A DNA stretch of 64,000 nucleotides from Dyadobacter bucti (GCF_005869225.1 NZ_SWFP01000010.1:62001-126000); one strand, 5' to 3'; positions 44,281 through 52,878 are shown, counted from the first letter of the stretch. Notes: generated by a model not told the origin, from the sequence alone. Translations and numbers: made by a program.

Positions 44281-45771
44281 CTAATTTATCATCCTTTTGA
44301 GCGCTTTCCTGAGCTCCTCATTTTTGTGTTTTTTCTGAAGAATGACAGGCGCAGCAATGCGTTCCCTGCATTCAAACAGGGAGCAGCGTTCACAAGTTTG
44401 GTTTACCTCCCTGGCATTCAGATTGGGGTCGTTTAGAAATGCGAGCTTTTCTCTGGTTTGATTGTCCAGGTAAATCCCCATGGAAACGCTCACGTTCAGA
44501 TTGGGCGTCGGCGACATGGGCTGAGCGAAACTCACCACGAGGTATTCGTCCTTTGTATCTATGTAGGTGGATTTTTGAGCCTTGCAAAGGATACCGGGCT
44601 GGCCCTTGGCAGTGATGATTTCACCCAGATCGTTGAGGATGGTCAGTGCTACCCACCGGCGGCAATAATGTTCATCTTTGACCGTATGCGGATAATGCTT
44701 TTTTGAAATGTGCATTTCCTTGGTCATATCAAAAATGTTCTGTCCGACAAAATTATTGAAACGCGAGAAAAAGATCTGATTGATCCCGAAATAGCGCGGC
44801 AATATGTTGCTGAGGCGGTAACAGAACGATTCAGGTGTTGTATTGAAATGATGGATCAGCGAGATCAGTTTTTCGGGCTGCCAGGTAGTTTGTGCAAAAA
44901 AATCGCCGATGGCTGTTACCAGCAGGTTTCTTTTAATAATGATCGCGCTGGAAAAGTAGGAAGCCTTGAAATTATTGAGAAGCTGTTCAAAAGACTCCGC
45001 TTCCACCAGTGCCGTCGTATGCAGCCTGTTTTTTAAATTCAGGTATAAATATCCGATCTCCCGACCATATATAAATGCCCGCTGTACCGATGATAACTGT
45101 GTGTTGAGCAGCAGCCTGTTACCGGCGGGGTTGGTGACGGTCAGCGAACGCACACTGGAAAACTCCGGGTTTGCCTTCTCATTGATCGACTCGATTTTAT
45201 AGTTAAAGCGGGAAATAAGAATATCGGCGAGGTAGGTTTCATCCAGCAGCTGCTCCGGTTTCACGTTTTGTTCGAGCAGGAACTGCTCGGCTTCCAGTTC
45301 AATATCTTCAAAATAATTGTCGTGCATTTCCTGGTAGGTACGCAGGGCAGAGAAGTAAAACTTCTCGATGGACATATTATAGTTCCGTGCAATTTCAATA
45401 AGCGTACCCACGAAAGCACTGATCTTGGTAGGGGCGTCGGATAAAATTTCCAGCAAATTGGCAGGGTCGATGCCGAAAAGTTCAAGCGGAAGTTCGGTCA
45501 GGACGTTGGAGCTCAGCAGGTCCGAGATAGGTTCGAGGCGTTTGCTCAGTTTGAGGGACACGAGTGTATCATAGTCCACGTCCATGGCTGCGGCCAGCGC
45601 GATGATCTTGTCGGATTTGGGGTACTTTTTGGCTTTTTCAATCTCATTGATGTAAGAAATGGACAATCCGGATTTTTGAGACAGCTCGCTGAGTGACATA
45701 CCTTTGTCGAGACGGAGCTGTTTTAATTTTAATCCAAAAACCAATCTTACATTATCTGTATTTATAGCCAC
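44281..45771 (-). CDS. ScfR/RamB-like regulator: XRE HTH with degenerate ImmA/IrrE domain
   Basis: The 496 residues hold an N-terminal helix-turn-helix (RLVFGLKLKQLRLDKGMSLSELSQKSGLSISYINEIEKAKKYP), a central region resembling an ImmA/IrrE (DUF955) domain, and a C-terminal part with the cysteine motif CERCSLFECRERIAAP typical of ScfR-type regulators. The metalloprotease HExxH is replaced by YGREIGYLYL, so protease activity is probably lost. Family members control short-chain acyl-CoA metabolism, and by analogy this one may sense such a metabolite. I choose the GTG at 45771 (VAINTDN). The frame is open 37 codons upstream to an ATG at 45882, but that stretch contains the promoter box at 45836 and borders a terminator. 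Confidence 0.83.
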   Translation of the reverse strand: MAINTDNVRLVFGLKLKQLRLDKGMSLSELSQKSGLSISYINEIEKAKKYPKSDKIIALAAAMDVDYDTLVSLKLSKRLEPISDLLSSNVLTELPLELFGIDPANLLEILSDAPTKISAFVGTLIEIARNYNMSIEKFYFSALRTYQEMHDNYFEDIELEAEQFLLEQNVKPEQLLDETYLADILISRFNYKIESINEKANPEFSSVRSLTVTNPAGNRLLLNTQLSSVQRAFIYGREIGYLYLNLKNRLHTTALVEAESFEQLLNNFKASYFSSAIIIKRNLLVTAIGDFFAQTTWQPEKLISLIHHFNTTPESFCYRLSNILPRYFGINQIFFSRFNNFVGQNIFDMTKEMHISKKHYPHTVKDEHYCRRWVALTILNDLGEIITAKGQPGILCKAQKSTYIDTKDEYLVVSFAQPMSPTPNLNVSVSMGIYLDNQTREKLAFLNDPNLNAREVNQTCERCSLFECRERIAAPVILQKKHKNEELRKALKRMIN

Positions 45772-45835
45772 GGTGCGGGAGGAATGGGTCTGAATTTGTA
45801 AGATTTTGCTTACAGGCAATTTAATTAAAGAAACA

Positions 45836-45843
45836 CAAAAGTA
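45836..45843 (-). promoter_or_regulatory. -7 box of the ScfR-like regulator gene
   Basis: The minus strand reads TACTTTTG, matching TAnnTTTG, 65 bp before the GTG start. It lies directly after the terminator of the porin gene and inside the longer open frame, which argues for the short protein. Confidence 0.45.
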
Positions 45844-45883
45844 GAAATCGCGGGGATATTCACAGGTAATCTGTAAAAACAAA

Positions 45884-45914
45884 AAAACGGAGCCTGTTGA
45901 TCAGGCTCCGTTTT
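45884..45914 (-). terminator. Strong intrinsic terminator of the porin-like gene
   Basis: AAAACGGAGCCTG and CAGGCTCCGTTTT form a 13-bp perfect stem with a 5-base loop. On the minus strand it is followed by seven T. It lies 17 bp after the porin-like stop codon at 45932. Confidence 0.85.
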
Positions 45915-45931
45915 CTCATTGTCACATTCCG

Positions 45932-46603
45932 TCAGAATATCGCAAATCCAAGCGTTGCCTGGAAGAGGTTTGATTTCTTGCCAAACTGTGAAGCTGTGGT
46001 AGCGTTGTCAAAATTGACCTTGACAATATCCGTAAAGTTCCCTTCATAACGGACATCCAGGCTCAGCCTGCCAAAATCAAAGCCAACACCGGCCTGGTAA
46101 CCGTAAGCCAGTCTGTTTTTGAATTCTGTACTAGAATTTCCGTCCGTGATATCATCAAATGAATCGCCGATTTTTCCGTTACTGGACAACCGCAAAGAGG
46201 CCATCGGGCCTGCATTGATCCTTAAAAACTTCGCTACTCGCACCCCGAAAAGCACGGGTACATCCAGATTGGAAAAACGAACGTCCACTTTTCCATCGGA
46301 ATTCTGAACACCGTCTTTATATACATTGAACTTACCGCCCTTCTGCGACAAAAGGAATTCCGGCTGGATGTAAACATTTTTTCCAAACCTGAAAAACACC
46401 CCGCCTACGAAACCGAGGGAACGATTGCTGTTATCCTGAAAATTAAATGCGTTGCCTCCCGAAGAAAGCGTAAGGTCATTGCTACCGTTGATATTCGACA
46501 AATTTGCGCCCGCTTTGATACCAAACCGGAAACCCGGGTCATACTGCGCCATAGCTGTGTAACTCATTGCGATCACAAAGAAAGCGGTCATCATTTTTTT
46601 CAT
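45932..46603 (-). CDS. Porin-family outer-membrane beta-barrel protein
   Basis: The 223-residue protein matches the PF13568-type small barrels of Bacteroidota: a signal peptide (MKKMMTAFFVIAMSYTAMAQ), then FRFGIKAGANLSNING, GFVGGVFFRFGKNVYIQPEFLLSQKGGKF, and final strands ATLGFAIF with a C-terminal Phe. The ATG at 46603 is preferred because the signal peptide begins there. Such barrels are often stress- or iron-responsive, but the role is unknown. A perfect 14-bp palindrome lies 34 bp upstream of its start codon. leuS is divergent. Confidence 0.9.
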   Translation of the reverse strand: MKKMMTAFFVIAMSYTAMAQYDPGFRFGIKAGANLSNINGSNDLTLSSGGNAFNFQDNSNRSLGFVGGVFFRFGKNVYIQPEFLLSQKGGKFNVYKDGVQNSDGKVDVRFSNLDVPVLFGVRVAKFLRINAGPMASLRLSSNGKIGDSFDDITDGNSSTEFKNRLAYGYQAGVGFDFGRLSLDVRYEGNFTDIVKVNFDNATTASQFGKKSNLFQATLGFAIF

Positions 46604-46636
46604 AAATGCACTTATTAAATTGAAATGGAATAATTT

Positions 46637-46650
46637 GTTGGTATACCAAC
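46637..46650. promoter_or_regulatory. 14-bp perfect palindrome upstream of the porin-like gene
   Basis: GTTGGTATACCAAC is its own reverse complement and sits in the promoter region of the divergent porin and leuS genes. It has the form of a dimer-binding operator, but no regulator is known. Confidence 0.35.
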
Positions 46651-46898
46651 TATTAAAAACCCATGCCCGCCCGGGAATGTGCTGTTTTAACTTTAATCGG
46701 GTAGTAGTTTCTACAACAGGGCAGGCGGACAATTCGAAATGTATTGCTGCTGGAAGTCATCTGAATACAATCAAAAAAGCTATTTTTGCGGTCGCATTGT
46801 GAATAACAGGCTAAAATATTGTTACAGTTGAATTTAAAAAGAGCCCATTGAGGGAATATTTCTGGTTTTTGCCGGAATATGAATAATAACTAACAAAC

Positions 46899-49766
46899 AT
46901 GAGTGAATACAGTCATCGCGAACTAGAGAAAAAGTGGCAGGAGTATTGGGATTCAAAAGGTACCTTTCAGGTAACCAATGAGTCAGCACTTCCTAAATAT
47001 TATGTGCTGGATATGTTCCCGTATCCTTCCGGGGCTGGCCTGCATGTGGGGCATCCGCTGGGATATATTGCCTCAGATATATATTCCAGGTATAAAAGAT
47101 TAAAGGGTTTCAATGTGCTGCATCCGATGGGCTTTGATAGTTTTGGTTTGCCTGCAGAGCAATATGCGATTCAGACGGGGCAACATCCTGCGATCACGAC
47201 GGAACAGAACATTACCCGCTATATCGAGCAAATGAAGAACCTCGGTTTTAGTTACGACTGGAGCCGGGAAGTCAGGACTTCTGACCCTGATTATTACAAA
47301 TGGACGCAGTGGATTTTCATGGAGCTTTTTGGCAGCTGGTATAATAACGACACCCAGAAAGCCGAGCCGATTGAATCCCTGACCGCAGTCTTTGAAAAAG
47401 AAGGTAACAAACCCGTCAACGCACCTTGCGATGAAGATACCCCCGCTTTTACGGCTGCTGAGTGGAACGCATGGACAGAGGAAGAAAAATATAAAGTGAC
47501 ATTGAAATACCGGCTGACGTATGTGGCTGATGCTACGGTCAACTGGTGCCCGGGCCTGGGTTCCGTACTTTCCAATGATGAGGTAAAAGACGGGGTTTCT
47601 GAACGCGGAGGATTTCCGGTGATCCAGAAACTGATGCGTCAGTGGATGATGCGCATCACTGCTTATTCGCAGCGTCTGCTGGACGGACTGGATAACATTG
47701 AATGGACGGATTCATTAAAAGAGCAGCAACGCAACTGGATCGGAAGGTCGGTGGGGGCGCTTGTTCGATTCGAATTGGGGATTAAGGAGGAAATGGAGGA
47801 AGGAGGAAAGGGAGAATTGTCATCCCTTTCGTCCCCTTCCTCCAATACTCCCAAAATCGAAGTTTTCACCACAAGAGTCGACACCATCTACGGTGTGACG
47901 TTTATCGTATTAGCACCTGAACATGAGCTTGTTGATCAGATCACGACACCGGCTCAGCGTGGAGATATTGATGCGTACATTGCTATGACGCAGAAGAAAT
48001 CGGAGCGCGACAGAATGGCCGATGTGAAAACGGTTTCAGGTGCTTTTACGGGCGCTTATGTCATTAATCCTTTTAACGGGGAAAAAGTACCGGTTTATAT
48101 TGCGGACTATGTGCTGGCCGGATATGGAACGGGCGCGGTGATGGCGGTACCTTCCGGCGACCAGCGTGACTGGAATTTTGCCAAGCATTTTGATCTGCCG
48201 ATCATCCCGATCCTCGATGCACAAAAAGATATAGAAACACAGGCCGACGCCACCAAGGAAGGACATTATATCAATTCAGGTATCATCAACGGAATGACCT
48301 TCCACGAGGCTAATAAGGTTTTGATCCAATGGCTTGAAGAAAAAGGCGTAGGAAAAGGGAAGGTCAATTACCGTCTGCGTGATGCGGTTTTCAGCCGTCA
48401 GCGTTACTGGGGTGAGCCGGTTCCTGTTTATTATAAAAATGACAGCACCGGACAGCCGCTGCCCTATTTATTGGCAGAAAACGAATTGCCGCTGAATTTG
48501 CCCGAGGTAGATAAATACCTGCCGACCGAAAACGGGGAACCGCCGCTGGGACGTGCAGAAAACTGGGCGCATGGTTCAGGCAATGGTTACGAACTGAGTA
48601 CCATGCCGGGCTGGGCTGGCAGCAGCTGGTACTGGTACCGTTATATGGACCCGAAAAACGAGAACGAATTTGCTTCCAAAGAGGCGATCAGCTACTGGCG
48701 TGATGTGGATTTGTACATCGGGGGCACCGAGCATGCGACCGGACATTTGCTTTACAGCCGTTTCTGGAACAAGTTTCTGAAAGACAGAGGTTACGTTCCT
48801 GAGGAAGAGCCTTTTAAAAAGCTGATCAACCAGGGAATGATCCAGGGCAGGAGTAATTTCGTGTACCGGGTGAAAAGTGAGAATTACAGTAAACCAGTAT
48901 TCGTTAGCGCGGGCCTTAAATCTCAATATGAAGTTTCAGCTCTGCATGTGGATGTTAATATTGTTGAAAACGACATCCTGGATGTAGAGAAATTTAAAGC
49001 AACACGTCCTGATATCGCCGGTGAGCATGCGGAATTCATTCTGGAAGACGGGAAATACTATTGCGGCGTAGAGGTGGAGAAAATGTCCAAGTCGAAATTC
49101 AATGTCGTAAATCCGGATGATATTGTCGAAAGGTACGGCGCGGACACTTTGCGGTTGTACGAAATGTTTTTGGGGCCATTGGAACAGGCAAAACCCTGGA
49201 ATACCAACGGTATCGACGGGACATACCGCTTTATCCGGAAATTCTGGCGGTTGTTCTTCAATGATGCGGGCCAGTGGGTCGTGAAAGATGTTCCTGCCAA
49301 ACCCGAGGAATTGAAAATCCTCCACAAAACGATCAAGAAAATCGAGGAGGATATCGAACATTTTTCATTCAATACTGCAGTAAGTGCTTTCATGGTTTGT
49401 GTGAACGAACTCGGAAGCCTCAAATGCCAGAGTAAGGAGGTTTTGAATGAGCTTGTCGTGCTGTTATCACCTTATGCACCGCATATTACCGAAGAATTAT
49501 GGGAGCTGCTCGGTCATGGAAAAGGCACGGTTTCCAAGTCTGCGTTTCCTAAATGGGAACAGAAGCACGTTGAGGACGCGGTGTTCGAATATCCGGTACA
49601 GATCAACGGTAAGGTGCGGATATCCTTACCCTTTGCGCTGGATACACCGGCTGCTGAAATTGAAAAGGAAGTGCTTGCCAATGAGACAGTACGGAAATGG
49701 ATGGAAGGTAAGGATGCAAAAAAAGTGATCGTCGTTCCGAAACGTATAGTGAACGTAGTGATTTAA
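46899..49766 (+). CDS. leuS: Leucyl-tRNA synthetase
   Basis: This class I synthetase charges tRNA-Leu with leucine. The 955 residues have the HIGH motif as HVGH at 49-52 (PYPSGAGLHVGHPLGY) and KMSKS at 728-732 (VEKMSKSKFNVV). The editing CP1 domain lies between about 225 and 430, with RVDTIYGVTF matching its amino-acid-editing core. The C-terminus ends NGKVRISLPFALDTPAAEIEK with the usual anticodon/tRNA-binding domain. Residues about 296-318 (KEEMEEGGKGELSSLSSPSS) form a charged and serine-rich insert not seen in usual LeuS. Its DNA is a palindrome (47781-47855). The gene ends in a strong terminator. It is probably essential, so the insert must be tolerated. Confidence 0.98.
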   Translation: MSEYSHRELEKKWQEYWDSKGTFQVTNESALPKYYVLDMFPYPSGAGLHVGHPLGYIASDIYSRYKRLKGFNVLHPMGFDSFGLPAEQYAIQTGQHPAITTEQNITRYIEQMKNLGFSYDWSREVRTSDPDYYKWTQWIFMELFGSWYNNDTQKAEPIESLTAVFEKEGNKPVNAPCDEDTPAFTAAEWNAWTEEEKYKVTLKYRLTYVADATVNWCPGLGSVLSNDEVKDGVSERGGFPVIQKLMRQWMMRITAYSQRLLDGLDNIEWTDSLKEQQRNWIGRSVGALVRFELGIKEEMEEGGKGELSSLSSPSSNTPKIEVFTTRVDTIYGVTFIVLAPEHELVDQITTPAQRGDIDAYIAMTQKKSERDRMADVKTVSGAFTGAYVINPFNGEKVPVYIADYVLAGYGTGAVMAVPSGDQRDWNFAKHFDLPIIPILDAQKDIETQADATKEGHYINSGIINGMTFHEANKVLIQWLEEKGVGKGKVNYRLRDAVFSRQRYWGEPVPVYYKNDSTGQPLPYLLAENELPLNLPEVDKYLPTENGEPPLGRAENWAHGSGNGYELSTMPGWAGSSWYWYRYMDPKNENEFASKEAISYWRDVDLYIGGTEHATGHLLYSRFWNKFLKDRGYVPEEEPFKKLINQGMIQGRSNFVYRVKSENYSKPVFVSAGLKSQYEVSALHVDVNIVENDILDVEKFKATRPDIAGEHAEFILEDGKYYCGVEVEKMSKSKFNVVNPDDIVERYGADTLRLYEMFLGPLEQAKPWNTNGIDGTYRFIRKFWRLFFNDAGQWVVKDVPAKPEELKILHKTIKKIEEDIEHFSFNTAVSAFMVCVNELGSLKCQSKEVLNELVVLLSPYAPHITEELWELLGHGKGTVSKSAFPKWEQKHVEDAVFEYPVQINGKVRISLPFALDTPAAEIEKEVLANETVRKWMEGKDAKKVIVVPKRIVNVVI
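47781..47855 (+). repeat. Palindromic insert inside leuS
   Basis: TGGAGGAAGG at 47794 and CCTTCCTCCA ending 47844 are perfect inverted copies, and GAAAGGGA pairs with TCCCTTTC further in. The arms are about 21 and 21 bases, around a spacer of nine bases. The insert is in frame and encodes about 23 residues between the catalytic core and the editing domain. The same GGAGGAAAGGGAGAA wording occurs in the intergenic element at 9558-9575, so both may belong to one repeat family. Confidence 0.6.
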
Positions 49767-49775
49767 TTGTATATT

Positions 49776-49837
49776 AAAAAAGCCGTGGTAAGCGGGGCGA
49801 GGATTTTGTCCTTGCTGTCCGGGTTACCACGGCTTTT
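49776..49837. terminator. Bidirectional terminator between leuS and a secreted-protein gene
   Basis: AAAAGCCGTGGTAA and TTACCACGGCTTTT form a 14-bp perfect stem with a 33-base loop that can itself fold. A-rich and T-rich flanks suit both strands. It lies 10 bp after the leuS stop and 39 bp after the minus-strand stop. Confidence 0.8.
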
Positions 49838-49875
49838 GCTATTCGGGCTTTTGATTGCCAGAACTTTAACGAACG

Positions 49876-50256
49876 TCAGTTAAGCGTAATCTCCTTTGAT
49901 TTGACTTCTTCGGAAATCTCGAAATGCTTGATTTGTTTTTCCTTGTCACTGGAAACTTCCAGGGTATATTTTCCCGAAGGCAATGCGTCAACGTTCAACG
50001 AACGTTTGAATTTCGACAGGTCTTTTCCCAGTACTTCTCTGTAAATCACACTACCGGCGCGGTTGGTGATCAGGATGGTGGTTTTTGAGCTGGTGTACTT
50101 GTCAACGTTCAGATTGATTTTTCCTTCTTTGGTGACATAGATCCCTGTTGCGAAACTTGTCACTTTCTTGGCCTCCTTGTCGGATGCTACTGCGGAAAAC
50201 GCGAATGCTGCACTGAAAACAAATGCAAAGACGATGGTTTTAACTGACTTTTTCAT
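49876..50256 (-). CDS. Small secreted beta-sandwich protein
   Basis: The 126 residues begin with a signal peptide (MKKSVKTIVFAFVFSAAFAFSAVA). The mature part is lysine- and serine-rich and built of short strands: GKINLNVDKYTSSKTTILITNRAGSVIYREV and LPSGKYTLEVSSDKEKQIKHFEI. This resembles a small Ig-like fold such as DUF3244, without a firm family match. No function can be given. A promoter and an imperfect palindrome lie within 100 bp upstream. The gene is separated from the toxin-antitoxin genes by 158 bp. Confidence 0.8.
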   Translation of the reverse strand: MKKSVKTIVFAFVFSAAFAFSAVASDKEAKKVTSFATGIYVTKEGKINLNVDKYTSSKTTILITNRAGSVIYREVLGKDLSKFKRSLNVDALPSGKYTLEVSSDKEKQIKHFEISEEVKSKEITLN

Positions 50257-50305
50257 GGCTGTATTTTATTTAAGGTTGGCTAATAGATGTTCATTAAGAA
50301 CAGGA

Positions 50306-50347
50306 CAAATATATAGGCTATGCTAGGTACTATGTATTGCAAAGTAC
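50306..50347 (-). promoter_or_regulatory. Promoter with an overlapping PadR-like imperfect palindrome
   Basis: The minus strand has TATATTTG (50306-50313), an exact TAnnTTTG box, about 50 bp before the secreted protein start. Just upstream is an imperfect palindrome (50327-50347, about 15 of 21 positions symmetric) whose ends are GTACT and AGTAC. That is the kind of operator bound by PadR-type regulators. No PadR gene is in the window. Confidence 0.4.
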
Positions 50348-50414
50348 ATGGGCGGTGATATAGGAAAATGAATGGTTGACAGATGTCGATTTATGAACAG
50401 CGCTTTGGGAGAAA

Positions 50415-50681
50415 TCAGGGGAATATGTCGTAGATATCCCTTCTGTAGGCAATTCCGGCGAATTGTATGGTGTCATTTTGTGTAAAAACACCGACTCTGT
50501 AATCGCCCAGTCTGAAACGGTAGGCGTGTGTAAAACCTGTCAGCTTTTTAATAGTTGCGATTTCTGATAGAGAAGCGGCTTGCTCTACGGCGAGTTTGAG
50601 GTTCCTCACTGCTATCTTAGTGTGTGGCTGATTGAATTTGTCCAGATCCTTGGAAAATTTGCTCAGGAATTCGACAGTCAA
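50415..50681 (-). CDS. RelE/ParE-family toxin
   Basis: The 88 residues match the RelE/ParE fold: an N-terminal FLSKFSKDLDKF helix, the IKKLTGFTHAYRFRLGDYRVGVFTQND strands, and a C-terminal FAGIAYRRDIYDIFP. RelE-type toxins cleave mRNA on the ribosome; ParE-type act on gyrase. Which one applies cannot be seen. Its start overlaps the end of the preceding gene by 4 bp, the normal layout of an antitoxin-toxin pair. Confidence 0.85.
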   Translation of the reverse strand: MTVEFLSKFSKDLDKFNQPHTKIAVRNLKLAVEQAASLSEIATIKKLTGFTHAYRFRLGDYRVGVFTQNDTIQFAGIAYRRDIYDIFP

Positions 50682-50878
50682 TTCTCTTCGAGTTTGTTCA
50701 TAATTTCTTCCCGCGATACCTTCTCATTCCGATCCGCTTCCTGCAAAAGAATCCCCAATCCGGTATCTTCCTTTTCTTCTTCGGAAAGAACCTTTGAAGA
50801 AATGTCCATTTTTGCCAGAAGGTCAGTCAGAAGGCGGAATTCTTCCTGGTTTTTTGGTGTCACAATAATCGATTCCAT
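50678..50878 (-). CDS. Probable antitoxin partner of the RelE/ParE toxin
   Basis: The 66 residues are highly charged and helical (MESIIVTPKNQEEFRLLTDLLAKM and the acidic EEEKEDTGLGILLQEADRN). I see no DNA-binding motif of a named family. The position directly upstream of the toxin with a 4-bp stop/start overlap is the main evidence. Such antitoxins bind and block the toxin and repress their own operon. Confidence 0.75.
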   Translation of the reverse strand: MESIIVTPKNQEEFRLLTDLLAKMDISSKVLSEEEKEDTGLGILLQEADRNEKVSREEIMNKLEEN

Positions 50879-51010
50879 ATTCTTTTTTGAATGTAAATTA
50901 GTAACAAACCTGCATTTATTTAAGGCTGTGATTTTTGGGTCGATGCTATTGAATTACAATTACGGTTAGAGTTCTGCTACGCTGCTATCTTTTTGTATTT
51001 TTGCTGCCCT

Positions 51011-51817
51011 ATGGCGAAGAGAAAGGCACGCACTGCCCAAACCAAGAGTAATTTCAAGTATTTAAAACCGCTGCCGGCGAAGGGCTGGGCCATTATAGGC
51101 GCTGTGGTCATACTGATTGGTGCGCTGGTCTGGTGGAATGATAAGGAAGATGTGAACCGGTGGGAGTTTATCAGCAAATTCGGCATCAAGCTTCCGCTCA
51201 GGTACGCGATCCATGGCATTGATGTTTCGCACCACAATGCAAAGATCAATTGGGATAAATTAAAAAAAGCACGTTCGGAAAATGTCGGGATAGATTTTGT
51301 GTATATCAAAGCAACGGAAGGAGCCACGCATCTTGACCGGCAATTTAAAAGGAACTGGAGTGAGGCAAAGCGGGTGGGGATGAAACGCGGGGCATATCAT
51401 TTTTATAACCCCAGAGTCATGTCTAACAGGCAGGTGGATAACTTTATTGGGCAGGTAAGGATGGAGCCGGGCGACTTGCCGCCTGTACTCGACCTCGAAA
51501 CAGACGCCAGAAAGCCGGACGAGATCATCGTAAAAGGTGTGCGCAACTGGCTGGAACTGATAGAAAAACATTATGGTGTCCGGCCGATCATTTATGTGAA
51601 CGAACACTATTATAAAAAATACATCGAAGGAAATTTCGATGACTATCCGCTCTGGCTGGCCGGCTATTCCCGTACACACGTCGACGACCTGGCAACGGAT
51701 GCCCAGGTGCTCTTCTGGCAGCACAGCGAAAAAGGCTGGGCTGATGGTATCCGCGGCTTTGTGGATTACAATGTTTTCCTGCACGAACCGTCGGACTGGG
51801 CCGATCTTAGCCGGTAA
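51011..51817 (+). CDS. GH25 muramidase anchored in the membrane
   Basis: The 268 residues start with a basic stretch and one membrane helix (about 26-46, AIIGAVVILIGALVWW), then a GH25 lysozyme domain. The catalytic acids lie in HGIDVSHHNAKINWDKL and VLDLETDA; DFVYIKATEGATHLD and GAYHFYNPR are further marks of the family, and the end is LFWQHSEKGWADGIRGFVDYNVF. It should cleave peptidoglycan in the periplasm while tethered to the inner membrane. I chose the ATG at 51011, which starts the MAKRKARTAQ segment. A TATTTTTG box at 50996-51003 would make the RNA nearly leaderless, which is possible but not firm. It converges on aguA with 2 bp between the stops. Confidence 0.9.
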   Translation: MAKRKARTAQTKSNFKYLKPLPAKGWAIIGAVVILIGALVWWNDKEDVNRWEFISKFGIKLPLRYAIHGIDVSHHNAKINWDKLKKARSENVGIDFVYIKATEGATHLDRQFKRNWSEAKRVGMKRGAYHFYNPRVMSNRQVDNFIGQVRMEPGDLPPVLDLETDARKPDEIIVKGVRNWLELIEKHYGVRPIIYVNEHYYKKYIEGNFDDYPLWLAGYSRTHVDDLATDAQVLFWQHSEKGWADGIRGFVDYNVFLHEPSDWADLSR

Positions 51818-51819
51818 TT

Positions 51820-52878
51820 TTATACAACCGGCTCCTGCTGGCTCAAACAGTGAAAACTGCCCTGGCCCCAGATAATCTCGGTAGCTTCGAGCGGTATGAT
51901 CTTGCGCTCCGGGAAAGCCTTTTCAAGAATGTCAACAGCAACCTGATCATTTGGATTATTGAATACCGGCACAATCACCCCGGCATTGCAGATCAGGAAA
52001 TTGGCATAAGAGCCGGGTGTCCTGAAATCATCGATAATCACGGCCCGAGGCATTGGTATCTCAATGATATTAAGCTGCTTACCATTAACAAGCCGCATTT
52101 TTCTCAGCATATCAAGATTGGTCTGCAGAATACCGTAATTTTCATCATCAGCGTTATTTTCAACGCATGCTATGACCGTATCTTCATTGATAAAACGCGT
52201 GGTATCGTCAATATGCCCGTCGGTATCATCGCCCACAATCCCGCCTTCAACCCAGAGTACCTGCTCAATCCCGTAATAACCGCAAAGGATTTCTTCGATC
52301 TGGCCCTGATTCAGATGTGGGTTTCTGTTGGGGTTCAAAAGACATGATTTACTCGTCAGCAAACTTCCCGCTCCGTTAAATTCTACGGCCCCGCCTTCCA
52401 TGATAATCCCGGGATTTACCATGGGAATGTCAAGATATGCAGCCACGGCAGCCGGCGTGCGGTTGTCGTCGTCATAGGGAGGATATTTGCCTCCCCAGGC
52501 ATTGTGGCCCCAGTCGACGATCAGTTTTTCTTTTGTTTTCGGGTTGATCAGAAAAGAAGGGCCGTGGTCGCGGCACCATGCGTCATTGGTCGGTTTTACA
52601 ATAAACTCAATGCGCGAAAGGTCCACACCAATCTTGCCGAGCTCCGACGTTATGAATCCTTTCAGTTGTTCGTCATTTGCTATGATCCCGACGTTTTCAC
52701 CCTGGCTGATGGCCTTGATAAAAGCAAGATACTGCGGGCGCATTTTAGCGAGCCGGGTTCCCTGCCACGAGGCATCATTATGCGGAAAAGTAAGCCAGGT
52801 AGCTCGATGCGGATGCCATTCGGCGGGAAAAGTAAAACCGAGTTCGCGGGGTGTTGATGAAGTTTTGTCTGAAAGCAC
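51820..52878 (-). CDS. aguA: Agmatine deiminase
   Basis: This enzyme hydrolyses agmatine to N-carbamoylputrescine and ammonia. The 352 residues are the normal size and include the guanidino-binding TNDAWCRDHGPSF, the MEGGAVEFNG segment, the catalytic His in DTDGHIDD, and the catalytic cysteine in GSFHCLSQQEP near residue 344. The companion amidase AguB is in the window, about 9.4 kb upstream on the same strand, rather than beside it. Together they would make putrescine. No signal peptide is seen, so it works in the cytosol. It is preceded by a strong terminator of the Hint-domain gene. Confidence 0.94.
   Translation of the reverse strand: MLSDKTSSTPRELGFTFPAEWHPHRATWLTFPHNDASWQGTRLAKMRPQYLAFIKAISQGENVGIIANDEQLKGFITSELGKIGVDLSRIEFIVKPTNDAWCRDHGPSFLINPKTKEKLIVDWGHNAWGGKYPPYDDDNRTPAAVAAYLDIPMVNPGIIMEGGAVEFNGAGSLLTSKSCLLNPNRNPHLNQGQIEEILCGYYGIEQVLWVEGGIVGDDTDGHIDDTTRFINEDTVIACVENNADDENYGILQTNLDMLRKMRLVNGKQLNIIEIPMPRAVIIDDFRTPGSYANFLICNAGVIVPVFNNPNDQVAVDILEKAFPERKIIPLEATEIIWGQGSFHCLSQQEPVV

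Noticed and set aside
45772..45882. N-terminal extension of the ScfR-like regulator
   Set aside because: The extra codons cover a promoter box and run up to the terminator of the porin gene; the HTH starts after the GTG at 45771.
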